Shown here in pieces: positions 5,998-14,169 of a stretch of DNA of 30,709 nucleotides. The stretch is from contig CAVBBP010000033.1 of assembly GCA_963593685.1 (NCBI GenBank), positions 1 to 30,709 on the forward strand. Reading direction: 5' to 3'. The position numbers were made by a program, and so were the translations under genes. The number at the start of each line of letters is the position of its first letter. Positions within the stretch are counted from its first letter, which is position 1. The notes under the pieces were generated by a model, which was not told the DNA's origin, did no database searches, and saw only the letters and a list, made by a program, of their open reading frames with translations. The stretch is from W0P28-013 sp963593685. GTDB taxonomy: Bacteria; Bacteroidota; Bacteroidia; Bacteroidales; Paludibacteraceae.

Positions 5998-7185
5998 CTA
6001 CTCTATTATCCGGCCGAGTATCTCTTCGATTTTCTCTTCGATGGAGCGGTGGCGCGGTTTGACGGCGTTTTCGTCGATGGCCATTTGGAACATCTGTTCG
6101 ATGGCATACACGCTCTGTTCGATGCCGAACTGGCGACCGTGTTCGCTGTATTTGTGTTCCATGCGTTCACGCTCATCGGGGTTGTCGAGCCAATAGTCGA
6201 TGGTTTGTGCCAAATCGGTGGCGTTGCCAGGCACGAACAGGCTGCGTTTGTCGAGCGCAAACTGCGGTGTGGCCGAGCGGCTGCTGTTGGCGATAATCGG
6301 CACAAGACCGCTCGAAAAGGCTTCGATGCACGAGATGGCCTCGATTTCGATGTCGGCAGCGTGCACATAAAGGTCGGTCATGGCCAGCATATCGAGCAGT
6401 TCGGGTTTGGAGAAGAAGCGGAAAATGGGCGGATTTTTGAGCGTTAGTCCCATCTGTTCGAGTTCTTCGCGCTTGGGACCTTGCCCTGCAAAAACCAGTT
6501 GTATGCGGTCGGCGTATTTCGATTTTTTGACGGCTTTGATGATGACATCTTGGCGTTTTTCGGCCGACAGACGCCCAATCATCATTATCAGAATTTTGCC
6601 TGCAAATTCGGGCGTTTTCTCCTTTTTTCGATAGACAAAATCGGGTTCTACGCCGTTCGAAATCACATGCAGTTGCGCCGTGTAGCCGTTCTTTTTCAGT
6701 TGATTAGCAATGAATTGGCTGGGGCAATGTATGTGCGTGAATTTGTTGTAGAAGATGTCGCGCGCCATCAGATAGAGCGATTTGTTCACCAGTTTCCAGT
6801 TTTTCATGCCTGCCGACGAGGTGATGTTTTCGGGCTGCACATGGAAAGCCGCCGTGTGTGGCACATTCAGCGTTTCTGCCACTTTCAGGCCGACAATCGA
6901 GAGGGCAAAAGGCATCATAAAATGCACTACATCAGCCCATTCGATGGCTTCGGTCAGTTTGGCTTTGTTGGGTTCGGCAAATGCCATACCCTGCGATTTG
7001 ACGAGGCTGTCGAACAGCGGCAGGTGAAATTCGCGCACAATGTATTTGTCGTCGCTCTCGGAACCAGTGGTTATCACGCGCACCTCGTGGTCGTGGTTGC
7101 GCAACACATTCGCAAAACGCTTTGCCGATATGGTAGTGCCGTTGTTGTCGGCGTCAAACTGGTCGATAACTAATAGGATTTTCAT
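5998..7185 (-). CDS. Glycosyltransferase family 4 (GT-B fold)
   Basis: The 395-residue retaining glycosyltransferase starts MKILLVIDQFDADNNGTT with the glycine/threonine-containing N-terminal loop of GT4 enzymes. The N-domain ends near HVISNGVEPDF (173-183). The donor-binding C-domain begins with ILIMMIGRLSAEKRQD (198-213) and contains the EX7E motif (Glu280 and Glu288, in DIEIEAISCIEAFSSG) that contacts the nucleotide sugar. There are no transmembrane segments, so it acts on the inner face of the cytoplasmic membrane or in the cytoplasm. Its general look recalls Bacteroidales enzymes that add a sugar to diacylglycerol or lipid carriers, but the acceptor is not determined. It is not in an evident capsule or O-antigen cluster. 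Its upstream region is a repeat cassette (7198-7365) rather than a recognisable promoter. Confidence 0.9.
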   Translation of the reverse strand: MKILLVIDQFDADNNGTTISAKRFANVLRNHDHEVRVITTGSESDDKYIVREFHLPLFDSLVKSQGMAFAEPNKAKLTEAIEWADVVHFMMPFALSIVGLKVAETLNVPHTAAFHVQPENITSSAGMKNWKLVNKSLYLMARDIFYNKFTHIHCPSQFIANQLKKNGYTAQLHVISNGVEPDFVYRKKEKTPEFAGKILIMMIGRLSAEKRQDVIIKAVKKSKYADRIQLVFAGQGPKREELEQMGLTLKNPPIFRFFSKPELLDMLAMTDLYVHAADIEIEAISCIEAFSSGLVPIIANSSRSATPQFALDKRSLFVPGNATDLAQTIDYWLDNPDERERMEHKYSEHGRQFGIEQSVYAIEQMFQMAIDENAVKPRHRSIEEKIEEILGRIIE

Positions 7186-7197
7186 AAAATTAGTGTG

Positions 7198-7365
7198 TAA
7201 AGTGTATAAAGTGTAAAGTGTATAAAGTGTGTAAAGTGAAAAGTTTTTTATTTGAAGATTTGAAGATTTGAAAATTAAGGCGTTTAGGCTACCAAAAACT
7301 AGAAACCAGAGACCAACACCAATGCGTTAAACTTATCAACTTATCAACCAATCAACTTATCAACC
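7198..7365 (-). repeat. Composite intergenic repeat cassette upstream of the glycosyltransferase
   Basis: Read on the minus strand it has, in order, TTGAT(A/G)AG-type units, a TTTAACGCATTGGTG block, a GGTTTCTAG block, TTCAAAT units and ACTTTATAC units, ending just before the start codon of the gene at 7185. The same order occurs at 15975-16175, 17160-17315 and 19110-19290. Confidence 0.75.
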
Positions 7366-7370
7366 CAAAT

Positions 7371-7694
7371 CTAATGCACTACTGCAAAAAATTCCAGTGT
7401 GTCGCTGGCGTCGTTTATCAGGCTGTGTGTGTGGCCTTGGGGGCAGTAGTGGCAGTCGCCAGCGGTCAGCGGCAAACGCTCGCCGTCGTCGATGACATGC
7501 CCGCTGCCGCGCGTTACGAAAATGATTTCGCAGTTGGTGTCGTGCGTGTGCAGCCCGATTGATGCGCCGCGTGTGAGCCGTCCGCGCATGATGCGGTTTT
7601 GTGGGTCGTCGAATATGCGCAGACCGACTTCTTTGTCGCCGCCCTTGAAATTGGGCATAATCTGCTCCTCGATTTTGTCGAAATTGATGATCAT
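7371..7694 (-). CDS. Small cupin-domain protein
   Basis: The 107-residue single-domain cupin carries both conserved motifs: LHTHDTNCEIIFV (His49, His51 and Glu56 as metal ligands) and CPQGHTHSLIN (His88 or His90 as the fourth). It should be a cytoplasmic beta-barrel binding a divalent metal. Whether it is an enzyme or a small-molecule sensor cannot be told from sequence. Its ATG overlaps the stop of the preceding permease gene by four bases (ATGA), indicating translational coupling and making it the last gene of the exporter operon. A longer reading of the frame to 8099 runs through the permease gene in another frame and is rejected. One possibility is that it acts on or senses the exporter's substrate, which is inference from position only. 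Confidence 0.85.
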   Translation of the reverse strand: MIINFDKIEEQIMPNFKGGDKEVGLRIFDDPQNRIMRGRLTRGASIGLHTHDTNCEIIFVTRGSGHVIDDGERLPLTAGDCHYCPQGHTHSLINDASDTLEFFAVVH

Positions 7695-8977
7695 TTTTCT
7701 CGATTTTTGATGTTTGCGGTTATGCGTTGCAGTTCTGCGAGGCGCGCTTGAATTCTGCTTCTGCGTTTGTGCCGATGGCGCGCGCGTGTTTGCCTGAAGC
7801 GCATTTGGTAGCAGAGCACAGCGGTAACAAAATAGAAGCCCACTTGCAGCCAAAGAGCGCGGTATTCGAACTGAATTTGTTCCAATGTTGCACCCATGCT
7901 GTTCATCTTCACAAAGCCTTGCACACCGTGTGTCGATGGAATGAGGTACGAAAAATAGCGCCAGAAATCGGGCATGGCAACAGTAGGCCACGACACGCCC
8001 GAAAGAAACACAAAGATGACCGATGTGAAAACGAGAAGTATCATCGGGCTTTCGCGGTCTTTGACAAAGCACGACAGCGTGATGGCAAAAAATATGCACG
8101 CCAAAATGTAGGGCAAACCAAACAACAGCAGGTCTATCGGGTCGGAAAGGCGCGGCAGTGAAAAGAGTTTTGGCATGACTAACAACAGCCAGAACGATGC
8201 CAGCGTGTAGAGCATGAAATAGAGCAGCGATTTACCGAACACAATGCGGAGAACGCCGTTGTAGTGCTGCGCCACAGGAATCAGCGTGTCGAACTGGTTG
8301 CGCTCGCGCGCCGTGCCTGCCAACATACAAATGCCGATGAGCAGCGTTTGTTGTATGAGCAACATCAGCACCGCTGGAATAAGAAAACTGGCAAATCCCG
8401 ACTGCGGATTGTAGAGCGCAATGGCCTCCGATTCGACAGGCGCAACCGCCACATCGTCTTGCTGGCGCGTGGCGTGTTTTTCGTGTTCCATCTGCAACTC
8501 TGCGCCCATATCGAGCGACACATCGGTGGCAGTCAGCACAAACGCTTTGTAGAAAAGCAGACTGCTCATGTCGCAATAGAGGCTCACATGCGCCTGTTTG
8601 TTCCGGTGTATCGCCTCGCTAAAATCGCGCGGAATGTAGAGAATGCCGTAAGCATACTGTTTGTCGAGCCACTCTTGTGCGTGCGGCATATCGGGACAGT
8701 GCGCCACCACTTTCACTTCGGGACTTGCATCGACACGGCGTATAAATTCGCGGCTCAATGCGCTGTGCGAATCGTCGATAACGACTAATGGTGCGTCGCT
8801 GGCACGCTCGGTGTTGTAGATGAGCGTGTAGATAACGGGATAAGCCAATGGCACGACAAAGAAAAACAGCACCACCACCGAATCTCTACAAATGAAATTC
8901 AGTTCCTGCCGCCAGACAAAAAAAGTGCCTTTGAAGCCCTCGCGTATGCGCTGTTTCAGACTATATGGATTGTTCAT
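7691..8977 (-). CDS. ABC-2 type permease, exporter subunit B
   Basis: The 428-residue inner-membrane protein has the ABC-2 transporter layout: an N-terminal cytoplasmic segment, a first membrane helix at about 33-55 (VVVLFFFVVPLAYPVIYTL), a long periplasmic part of about 160 residues, then a block of five helices from about 217 (FLIPAVLMLLIQQTLLIG), with FLSGVSWPTVAMPDFWRYFSYLIPSTHGVQGF before the last helix, as in YhhJ/YbhR-type drug exporter subunits. The C-terminal tail is strongly basic (QTRARHRHKRRSRIQ). It follows the paralogous permease gene after four bases and overlaps the cupin gene. No ATP-binding domain is fused to it and none is encoded nearby, so the energy source must come from a gene elsewhere or be something else. 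Confidence 0.88.
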   Translation of the reverse strand: MNNPYSLKQRIREGFKGTFFVWRQELNFICRDSVVVLFFFVVPLAYPVIYTLIYNTERASDAPLVVIDDSHSALSREFIRRVDASPEVKVVAHCPDMPHAQEWLDKQYAYGILYIPRDFSEAIHRNKQAHVSLYCDMSSLLFYKAFVLTATDVSLDMGAELQMEHEKHATRQQDDVAVAPVESEAIALYNPQSGFASFLIPAVLMLLIQQTLLIGICMLAGTARERNQFDTLIPVAQHYNGVLRIVFGKSLLYFMLYTLASFWLLLVMPKLFSLPRLSDPIDLLLFGLPYILACIFFAITLSCFVKDRESPMILLVFTSVIFVFLSGVSWPTVAMPDFWRYFSYLIPSTHGVQGFVKMNSMGATLEQIQFEYRALWLQVGFYFVTAVLCYQMRFRQTRARHRHKRRSRIQARLAELQRITANIKNREK

Positions 8978-8981
8978 GGCG

Positions 8982-10160
8982 TTACGGAATATATTTGAAG
9001 TGCAGCAGTTCGCGTTTCAGATTGCGTGCGTTCAGTATGGGCAGTAGCAGGAAACAGAGCAGCGCCACATAGTTCCACCAACAATAGAAAAGCGGTCGGC
9101 CGTTCAACGCTTGCGACACATAAATTTCGAAATAATGCCGCATCGGGAATAGGTAAGCCAAAGCGTGTATGGCACCGTACATGGCTTGCACTGGGAACGA
9201 AAATCCGCACACCGAAAACGACAGCATACCAAACAGACTCGCAAAACTCAATCCCATGCGCAGCGTCGGCAGAATGCTAATCATGAACACGCCCACGGCT
9301 TGCGAGGCGATGATAAGGCAAAACATCGCTCCGAGCATCGGTCCCCAGCCCGAAAGCAGCGGAAAATGGCCGTAACCATAGAGCAGCGACAACATCAGCA
9401 AACCTGTGATGCACCACAAAAATGTTTGCGGCAAAAGTTTTCCTAATAGACTCACTGTCAGCGAATTACCGCCGCGGCTCAACCATTGGCGCGAGGTGCC
9501 TTCTTTTATCTCGATGCCGATGGAATAGACCGTTATCATAAAGATGAGCAGTTGCATCATGCCGGGCAGAAAACAGTTGTTCAGATAGACCGAATAGTTG
9601 AGCCACGGATTGCCGAGCGCGTGCGTGTGTACGGCTATCGGCTGTATGCGTGCCATAATGGCATCTTCGGTCTGTCCGTAGGCCAGCCCTGTTTGCAGCG
9701 ACACGGCTTTGCCAGCCAGCACCGAAATCGTTTCCATATCCTTGAACAGCAGCGAGCCGCCAATCATGAACGAACTCGTGGTGTAGAACGATATTTTCGG
9801 TTGGCGACCAGCAGTGGCATCGGCGGTGAAGCCTTCGGGAATGTAGAAAAATCCGAAAATTTTGCCCTCCTGCATGGCGCGCCGTGCCTCGGTGAAACTT
9901 TTGGTCTGCATCACAATGCCTGTCTGCTGAAAACTGTTGAGTTGGCGTATCAGCGTGCGCGATGTGGCGGTGTTGTCCAGATCGACAACGCCAGCGGGCA
10001 GGTCGGTGGGTAGGCCGCAGCGCATTAGCGACAGCATGATGAGCGCAGTGATTATCGGCGCGAAAAATATGCCAAAAGCATAAATCGGTCGCGTAGCAAT
10101 GCGCTGCCACTCACGCTTATTGAGGGCAAGCAGGCGTTTGGCTGTAATTTTCAGCGACAT
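8982..10160 (-). CDS. ABC-2 type permease, exporter subunit A
   Basis: The 392-residue paralogue of the next gene has a first helix near 27-46 (YAFGIFFAPIITALIMLSLM), a periplasmic stretch starting LPAGVVDLDNTATSR, in which a DxD/N-x-S-R-like motif precedes the predicted substrate-side domain, then helices from about 200 (LLIFMITVYSIGIEIKEGTSRQWL) to the C-terminus. The IEIKEGTSRQWL segment corresponds to the cytoplasmic coupling region of ABC-2 proteins. Two such subunits probably form a heterodimeric pore that takes substrate from the inner membrane and passes it to the HlyD and TolC proteins encoded upstream. It begins 13 bases after the HlyD gene. Substrate is unknown; the closest functional analogues (YbhR/YbhS, YhhJ) are linked to drug or toxic-compound export. 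Confidence 0.88.
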   Translation of the reverse strand: MSLKITAKRLLALNKREWQRIATRPIYAFGIFFAPIITALIMLSLMRCGLPTDLPAGVVDLDNTATSRTLIRQLNSFQQTGIVMQTKSFTEARRAMQEGKIFGFFYIPEGFTADATAGRQPKISFYTTSSFMIGGSLLFKDMETISVLAGKAVSLQTGLAYGQTEDAIMARIQPIAVHTHALGNPWLNYSVYLNNCFLPGMMQLLIFMITVYSIGIEIKEGTSRQWLSRGGNSLTVSLLGKLLPQTFLWCITGLLMLSLLYGYGHFPLLSGWGPMLGAMFCLIIASQAVGVFMISILPTLRMGLSFASLFGMLSFSVCGFSFPVQAMYGAIHALAYLFPMRHYFEIYVSQALNGRPLFYCWWNYVALLCFLLLPILNARNLKRELLHFKYIP

Positions 10161-10173
10161 TATTAACTTGGTC

Positions 10174-11214
10174 TCAATTTTCGAGTTTGAGAATGACGCT
10201 CATGCCCGGGCGCAATCCCTCCACTTTTTCCACTGGATGCGTGCGCACCTCGAATGTTTTGATGTCGTATTGACCAGTGGCTTTTGTCGCTTTCCAAACG
10301 GCGTAAGTGCCCATATCTTTCAGGTGCGTAATGCGCAGGGCGATGGTGTCGTTGGCGAGCGCAGGCACAAATGCGCTGATGGTGTCACCCATTTTGAATT
10401 GCGGCAACAGATCTTCGCGCACATTGAAAATCACGCTCATATTGTCCAAATTGACGATGTTCATGATGGGTGCGCCCTGTCCTACCAGTTCGCCGACTTT
10501 TGGGAAAATCTCCGAAACTTCGCCGTTGGTGGGCGAAATCAGCGCGCCCTCTTTTTCGTACGAATGCACTTCGGCCAGCGTGCCGAGCGAATAGTTCACA
10601 AAGGCATCGAAAATGGCTTGATTTTCGTCGGAAATGGTCTCTTTGCTGCGCTTATACTGCGTGTAGGCGGTCTGCTCCGAGGCTTTCATCGAGCGCAATG
10701 TGGCTTCGGCTTCGTCGCGGCGCTGCGCCGACACTACGCCCTCTTTGTAGAGTTTTTGTATGCGCGCACAAGTTTTTTCGGCCAATTCGCGGTTGGCTTT
10801 GGCTTTTTGCCAAAGTTCGTAAGTGGTCTGCACGGTGTTGTTCGACGCACCTTTTTCGGCACGCTCGCGCTGCGCCGAAGCGGCTTGGCGCAAGGCTTCG
10901 GCCTGCTCCAGTTTGGCGGCCACTTCGGGACTTGGAATCAGCACCAAGGTGTCGCCCACATGCACTTGGTCGCCCACTTCGACATTGTATTTGACGATAC
11001 GCCCCGGCACTTTGCCCGATATGCGCAACTCTTCGGCTTCGGCTTGTCCCATGATGATTTCGTCCTCGGGCTGCAAAATGAAAAATCCCGCCACAGCCAC
11101 CAGCACAATGATACCAACCATCGCACAAAAAGCGATGATGATGTTGTTCAGCGCAATCTTCTTTTTCGATGCCAAAACATCTTTCTCTTTTTTGTTGTTT
11201 ACCTCTTCGCTCAT
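10174..11214 (-). CDS. HlyD-family membrane fusion (periplasmic adaptor) protein
   Basis: The 346-residue adaptor links the inner-membrane permeases to the outer-membrane TolC channel. It has a short cytoplasmic N-terminus rich in Lys, one membrane helix (about 24-46, IIIAFCAMVGIIVLVAVAGFF), and the first lipoyl half-motif at about 64-90 (ISGKVPGRIVKYNVEVGDQVHVGDTL). An alpha-helical hairpin spans about 95-220 with many Ala, Glu and Gln. The second lipoyl half follows (GALISPTNGEVSEIFPKVGELVGQG), then a beta-barrel domain ending RPGMSVILKLEN. It is the third structural gene of the operon, with 34 bases to TolC upstream and 13 to the permease downstream. Several long open frames on the opposite strand here are by-products of codon composition. 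Confidence 0.92.
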   Translation of the reverse strand: MSEEVNNKKEKDVLASKKKIALNNIIIAFCAMVGIIVLVAVAGFFILQPEDEIIMGQAEAEELRISGKVPGRIVKYNVEVGDQVHVGDTLVLIPSPEVAAKLEQAEALRQAASAQRERAEKGASNNTVQTTYELWQKAKANRELAEKTCARIQKLYKEGVVSAQRRDEAEATLRSMKASEQTAYTQYKRSKETISDENQAIFDAFVNYSLGTLAEVHSYEKEGALISPTNGEVSEIFPKVGELVGQGAPIMNIVNLDNMSVIFNVREDLLPQFKMGDTISAFVPALANDTIALRITHLKDMGTYAVWKATKATGQYDIKTFEVRTHPVEKVEGLRPGMSVILKLEN

Positions 11215-11248
11215 ATTCTTTTTCTGTTTTATTCCGTTGAAAATCAGT

Positions 11249-12589
11249 TTATTTCACCTGTCCGCTCACTTTTTGCAGGGTGAGTTCGGCCATGCGCACG
11301 CCTATCTGTGCGTCGATGTATTCGGTTTGCGCTTTGAGCCACGCCGTTTGCGCCTCCATCAGTGCCAGCGGATTGCTGAAACCTTCGTCGAACCGCAGTT
11401 CGGCCGAGCGCAAGTTCACTTCGGCGGTCGATTTGCCCGTGGTGGCGGCTGCAAGCGTGCTGTTGGCCTGCGTGTATTGGAGCGTGGCTTGCTTCAGTTC
11501 CAACTGCACCTTGTCTTTGGCGGCCTCTATCTCCAAATCTTTGATGTGTGTGCTGGCTTTGGCCGAGTTCAAGCGGTAACTGCCGCCTATCCAGCCAGTG
11601 ATTGGCACGGTAACCGAAACGCCCACATTGAACATTCCGCCAAACGAATTGTCGAAACCTTTGTACAGATTCGGGTTCGATACAAGATAGTTGGCGTTGA
11701 ACAGCACATTCGGCAGCAGCGACGAGCGCACCACCGTTTCCTGCTTTTTGGTGATTTTCTTTGCCAATTCAAGGTTGGCAATGTCGGTGCGATTGCTGTA
11801 AATGTTGGCAGTGTCGAGCGTCGAAAACAGGTTGTCGGCTATCTGCAGCGAGAGCGTGTCGGTAGCCTCGTCGGCCAGTATGATGGTGTCGTTCAGGTCG
11901 ATGCCGCAGAGTTGCATCAGGTTGAATTTCGCCATTGTCAGCCCTTGGTCTATCTTCGATTCGGCCAGTTGCACTTCGTTCAAACGCACCTCCACATTCA
12001 ACAGATCCGATGGCGTGGCAATGCCTTCGTCTATCATGTGGCTCACATTTTTTTGCGTCTGTGTGAGCAGTTCCACCATGCTGTGCGCCAGCGCGCGTTT
12101 TTGCGCCAGCGACACCACCAACCAGTAGTTTTCTTGCGTCAGCAGGCTCACATTGTCGCGCATGGCTTTCACATTGTTTTCGGCCACCGTCTGTCCGTAG
12201 TTGGCCATTTGGTTCAGCGCAATCAGTTTTCCGCCAAGAAACACGGGCTGCACCAACGCCACATCGGCCACCATCACATTCTGAATATCGATGCGTGTCA
12301 AGTGGCGAATTTCGGCGGGAATGAGCATACCATACATCACGCTGCCGTAATCGACAAGTTCAAGGTTCTTCTGATTCCATTGGTACGAACCCACCACGCC
12401 GATATGCGGAAAATAGTTGCTGATGGTTTGGCTGCGTGTGTTTTGCGCTATCCGCACCGTTTCGTCGGCCACCTTGAGCGATGTGCTGTGTTCGGTAGCC
12501 AGCGCAATGCAGTCGTCCACCGTCTTTGGCTGCGCAGCCAGTGCGACGGCACAGCAGCCGCAAATTAAGAGTATTCCGATTCGTTTCAT
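11249..12589 (-). CDS. TolC-family outer membrane efflux protein
   Basis: The 446-residue protein starts with a signal peptide (MKRIGILLICGCCAVALAAQ, cleavage expected near residue 19). The body has two homologous halves with long coiled helices and short strands: VDDCIALATEHSTSLKVADE opens the first half, and FNVGVSVTVPITGWIGGSYR marks the second-half strand with the typical VPI-tuck motif. SAELRFDEGFSNPLALMEAQ is the conserved end of the second helical hairpin. It would form the trimeric channel that carries exporter substrate across the outer membrane. It starts 12 bases after the lipoprotein gene and is followed by the adaptor gene, the usual order of Bacteroidota efflux operons. Confidence 0.93.
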   Translation of the reverse strand: MKRIGILLICGCCAVALAAQPKTVDDCIALATEHSTSLKVADETVRIAQNTRSQTISNYFPHIGVVGSYQWNQKNLELVDYGSVMYGMLIPAEIRHLTRIDIQNVMVADVALVQPVFLGGKLIALNQMANYGQTVAENNVKAMRDNVSLLTQENYWLVVSLAQKRALAHSMVELLTQTQKNVSHMIDEGIATPSDLLNVEVRLNEVQLAESKIDQGLTMAKFNLMQLCGIDLNDTIILADEATDTLSLQIADNLFSTLDTANIYSNRTDIANLELAKKITKKQETVVRSSLLPNVLFNANYLVSNPNLYKGFDNSFGGMFNVGVSVTVPITGWIGGSYRLNSAKASTHIKDLEIEAAKDKVQLELKQATLQYTQANSTLAAATTGKSTAEVNLRSAELRFDEGFSNPLALMEAQTAWLKAQTEYIDAQIGVRMAELTLQKVSGQVK

Positions 12590-12601
12590 CGTTCTGCCCG
12601 A

Positions 12602-13078
12602 TTAGTTGCGGTTGGCTACTGTGGCTATGTGGCTTCCGTATATTTTTATGGTGGTTGTGTCGCTCGTCAGTTCGCCGTCGTACACCTCGTCGAGCATGAT
12701 GATGTCGTCGTAGCGCACACCGCATCCGCTCACTTTTATTTCGCCGCTAACCGATTGCAGCAAGCCCGATTGCAGCGATATAGTTTTGGTGTACGGCACA
12801 AGGCGCAGCGAGTCGCCATCGACTTTGGCACGCACGGTGGTGATGTTGCCGCCCAACTCGTTGAAAACCAGCAATACGCTGTCTTTTTTGCTCGATTTCA
12901 GGTCGATCACATTCAACTGTCCAACCTGTTTTAGTTCGTATGGCACGGCTGTGGTGTCGGTGCTGCTGATAGTGAGCGTTCCCGAAGTTTTGTAGGCGTA
13001 GTCGCCAGTAAAAATTTTCGCTTTGTTGCAGGAGCAGAGTCCAAGCAGTGCAACCGCAAAAATCACTGTTTTTTTCAT
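12602..13078 (-). CDS. Predicted lipoprotein in the exporter operon
   Basis: No family recognised. The 158-residue product starts MKKTVIFAVALLGLCSC, a lipoprotein signal peptide with the lipidated Cys at 17. The mature part is beta-rich, with several short strands (SGTLTISSTDTTAVPYELK, GNITTVRAKVDGDSLRLV, GEIKVSGCGVRYDDIIML), reminiscent of small lipocalin-like or beta-sandwich surface proteins. The start at 13078 fits the signal peptide; a longer reading to 13354 would run into the TetR gene in another frame. It sits between the regulator (29 bases upstream) and tolC (12 bases downstream), so it is cotranscribed with the exporter and may assist it at the periplasm or outer membrane. That role is inference from position. 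Confidence 0.75.
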   Translation of the reverse strand: MKKTVIFAVALLGLCSCNKAKIFTGDYAYKTSGTLTISSTDTTAVPYELKQVGQLNVIDLKSSKKDSVLLVFNELGGNITTVRAKVDGDSLRLVPYTKTISLQSGLLQSVSGEIKVSGCGVRYDDIIMLDEVYDGELTSDTTTIKIYGSHIATVANRN

Positions 13079-13107
13079 TTTGTGATGTTTTTTCTGATGT
13101 TTTCCTC

Positions 13108-13722
13108 TTAAAGTTGTTTTTGTTTGTTCTGCTCGATAAGGCTTTCGACCACGCAGCCCACAAATGTACTGAATGTGGCGGCGTATTTCGCATAATTTTT
13201 CTGCACGAAAAACGAAATTTCGAGGCCTTTCAGCACCATCAGCAGCATATCGGCAAATGCGTCGATGCTGAAATCGGGCGCAAAGTGGCTGGTGGCTCCA
13301 TTGGCGGCAATCTGTTTGAACTGTGTGCGCTCCCACTCGTCGAAATCGCGGCACAACTGGCGTATGTTGTCGAACCGCTGGTCGAAGGCGTGCCCAATCT
13401 CGTTGCGCAGCATCTGTTGGTAGTTTTCGGCGTGGTTGATTAGTTCCATGCGCCGAATCATGTACTCTTTCAGGCGGTCGGCAGCGGGGCGTTCGGTGTC
13501 GTCGAGCACGGGTTGCAGCGAGGTGCGCACCTCTGTAAGTTCGTTGCCAATGATGATGGCAAACAACTCCTCTTTGCCCGCAAAATGGTTGTAAATCGAC
13601 CGTTTGGCTTTGTGTGCTTCGCGCGCGATGTCGTCGATCGAGGTCTTGTCGAAGCCGAAGTTTTTGAACAACTCGCTTGCCACAGCGAGAATCTGGTTGC
13701 GTGTTTTAGTTACTTTTTTCAT
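13108..13722 (-). CDS. TetR/AcrR-family transcriptional regulator
   Basis: The 204-residue protein has the TetR N-terminal helix-turn-helix: ILAVASELFKNFGFDKTSIDDIAREAHKAKRSIYNHF, residues about 11-47, ending in the usual YNHFxxKEEL. The C-terminal ligand-binding part is all-helical and variable. It heads the operon of lipoprotein, tolC, hlyD, two permeases and cupin, so it most likely represses its own operon and is released by a compound the exporter handles. I chose the ATG at 13722 (MKKVTKTRNQ) because the family begins just before the helix-turn-helix; an ATG at 13767 would add fifteen residues over what looks like the promoter region. A long 8-base tandem array (13800-13880) lies upstream. 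No clear palindromic operator stands out. Confidence 0.9.
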   Translation of the reverse strand: MKKVTKTRNQILAVASELFKNFGFDKTSIDDIAREAHKAKRSIYNHFAGKEELFAIIIGNELTEVRTSLQPVLDDTERPAADRLKEYMIRRMELINHAENYQQMLRNEIGHAFDQRFDNIRQLCRDFDEWERTQFKQIAANGATSHFAPDFSIDAFADMLLMVLKGLEISFFVQKNYAKYAATFSTFVGCVVESLIEQNKQKQL

Positions 13723-13797
13723 CGTTTTTGTTTTTTCGTGCAAAATCAAGTACAAATTTCGTGCCAAACTCTGCGCAAATTATTTTTTTTGAACAAA

Positions 13798-13885
13798 AAA
13801 AATCAGATTTCAGAGTTTCAGAGTTTCAGAGTTTCAGAGTTTCAGAGTTTCAGATTTCAGATTTCAGAGTTTCAAATTTCAAATT
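13798..13885. repeat. Tandem 8-base AGAGTTTC array
   Basis: AGAGTTTC is repeated five times without interruption, flanked by AGATTTC and AAATTTC variants. A shorter version lies at 30371-30400. Exact unit repeats at this length suggest slippage. It lies just upstream of the TetR gene. Confidence 0.85.
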
Positions 13886-13929
13886 CAACAATTAGAAACC
13901 AGAAATAAAAAATCGTTTTAACAAAATAA

Positions 13930-13953
13930 GGACGCACCGAGTGCGTCCTTTTT
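13930..13953 (+). repeat. GGACGCAC/GTGCGTCC palindrome with T-tract
   Basis: GGACGCACCGAGTGCGTCC at 13930-13948 followed by TTTTT. As a plus-strand hairpin it has terminator form, yet no plus-strand gene ends here; it lies between two minus-strand genes. Confidence 0.75.
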
Positions 13954-14085
13954 GGTTGATTTGCAGATTTGTGGATTTGGAGAGTTGATAAACCTGTTAA
14001 TTTGAAATTTTGGAATTTGAAATTGCGGCTTCGCCGCATCACTCCTCACTCTCTTGCTACTTGCTACTCACATCTTGCGACTAAT

Positions 14086-14169
14086 TTATTCACATACAGG
14101 GCGAACGGTTCGTCCAATGTAGCGGTAGAAGAGGCTTTTGTTCACATTGTCCGAGTGGAAATATGCGTA
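14086..14169 (-). pseudogene. 3' remnant of the FISUMP gene beyond an in-frame amber codon
   Basis: Past the TAG at 14170-14172 the same frame continues for 27 codons to a TAA at 14086-14088. The encoded tail YFHSDNVNKSLFYRYIGRTV-RPVCE is the expected C-terminus of a FISUMP domain (compare AIRPVLR at the end of the gene at 21984). So the reading frame is intact except for this one stop. Confidence 0.8.

Noticed and set aside
7198..7365. Possible CRISPR or iteron origin in the TTGAT/ACTTT arrays
   Set aside because: Units are short and irregular, the cassette is present four times in the window, and no replication gene is nearby.
7371..8099. Longer version of the cupin gene starting at 8099
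   Set aside because: The extra 135 residues overlap the permease gene in another frame and have no cupin likeness; the ATGA overlap start at 7694 is typical of operons.
10099..11283. 394-codon open frame antisense to hlyD
   Set aside because: Shadow of the HlyD gene; composition as above and no family features.
10823..12568. 581-codon open frame antisense to hlyD and tolC
   Set aside because: Lies opposite two well-supported genes. It is rich in His, Arg, Val and Phe, as expected from the complement of this codon usage, and shows no domain or initiation signal.
13798..13885. Possible CRISPR array
   Set aside because: The units are 8 bases with no spacers; no cas gene is present. A simple tandem repeat.
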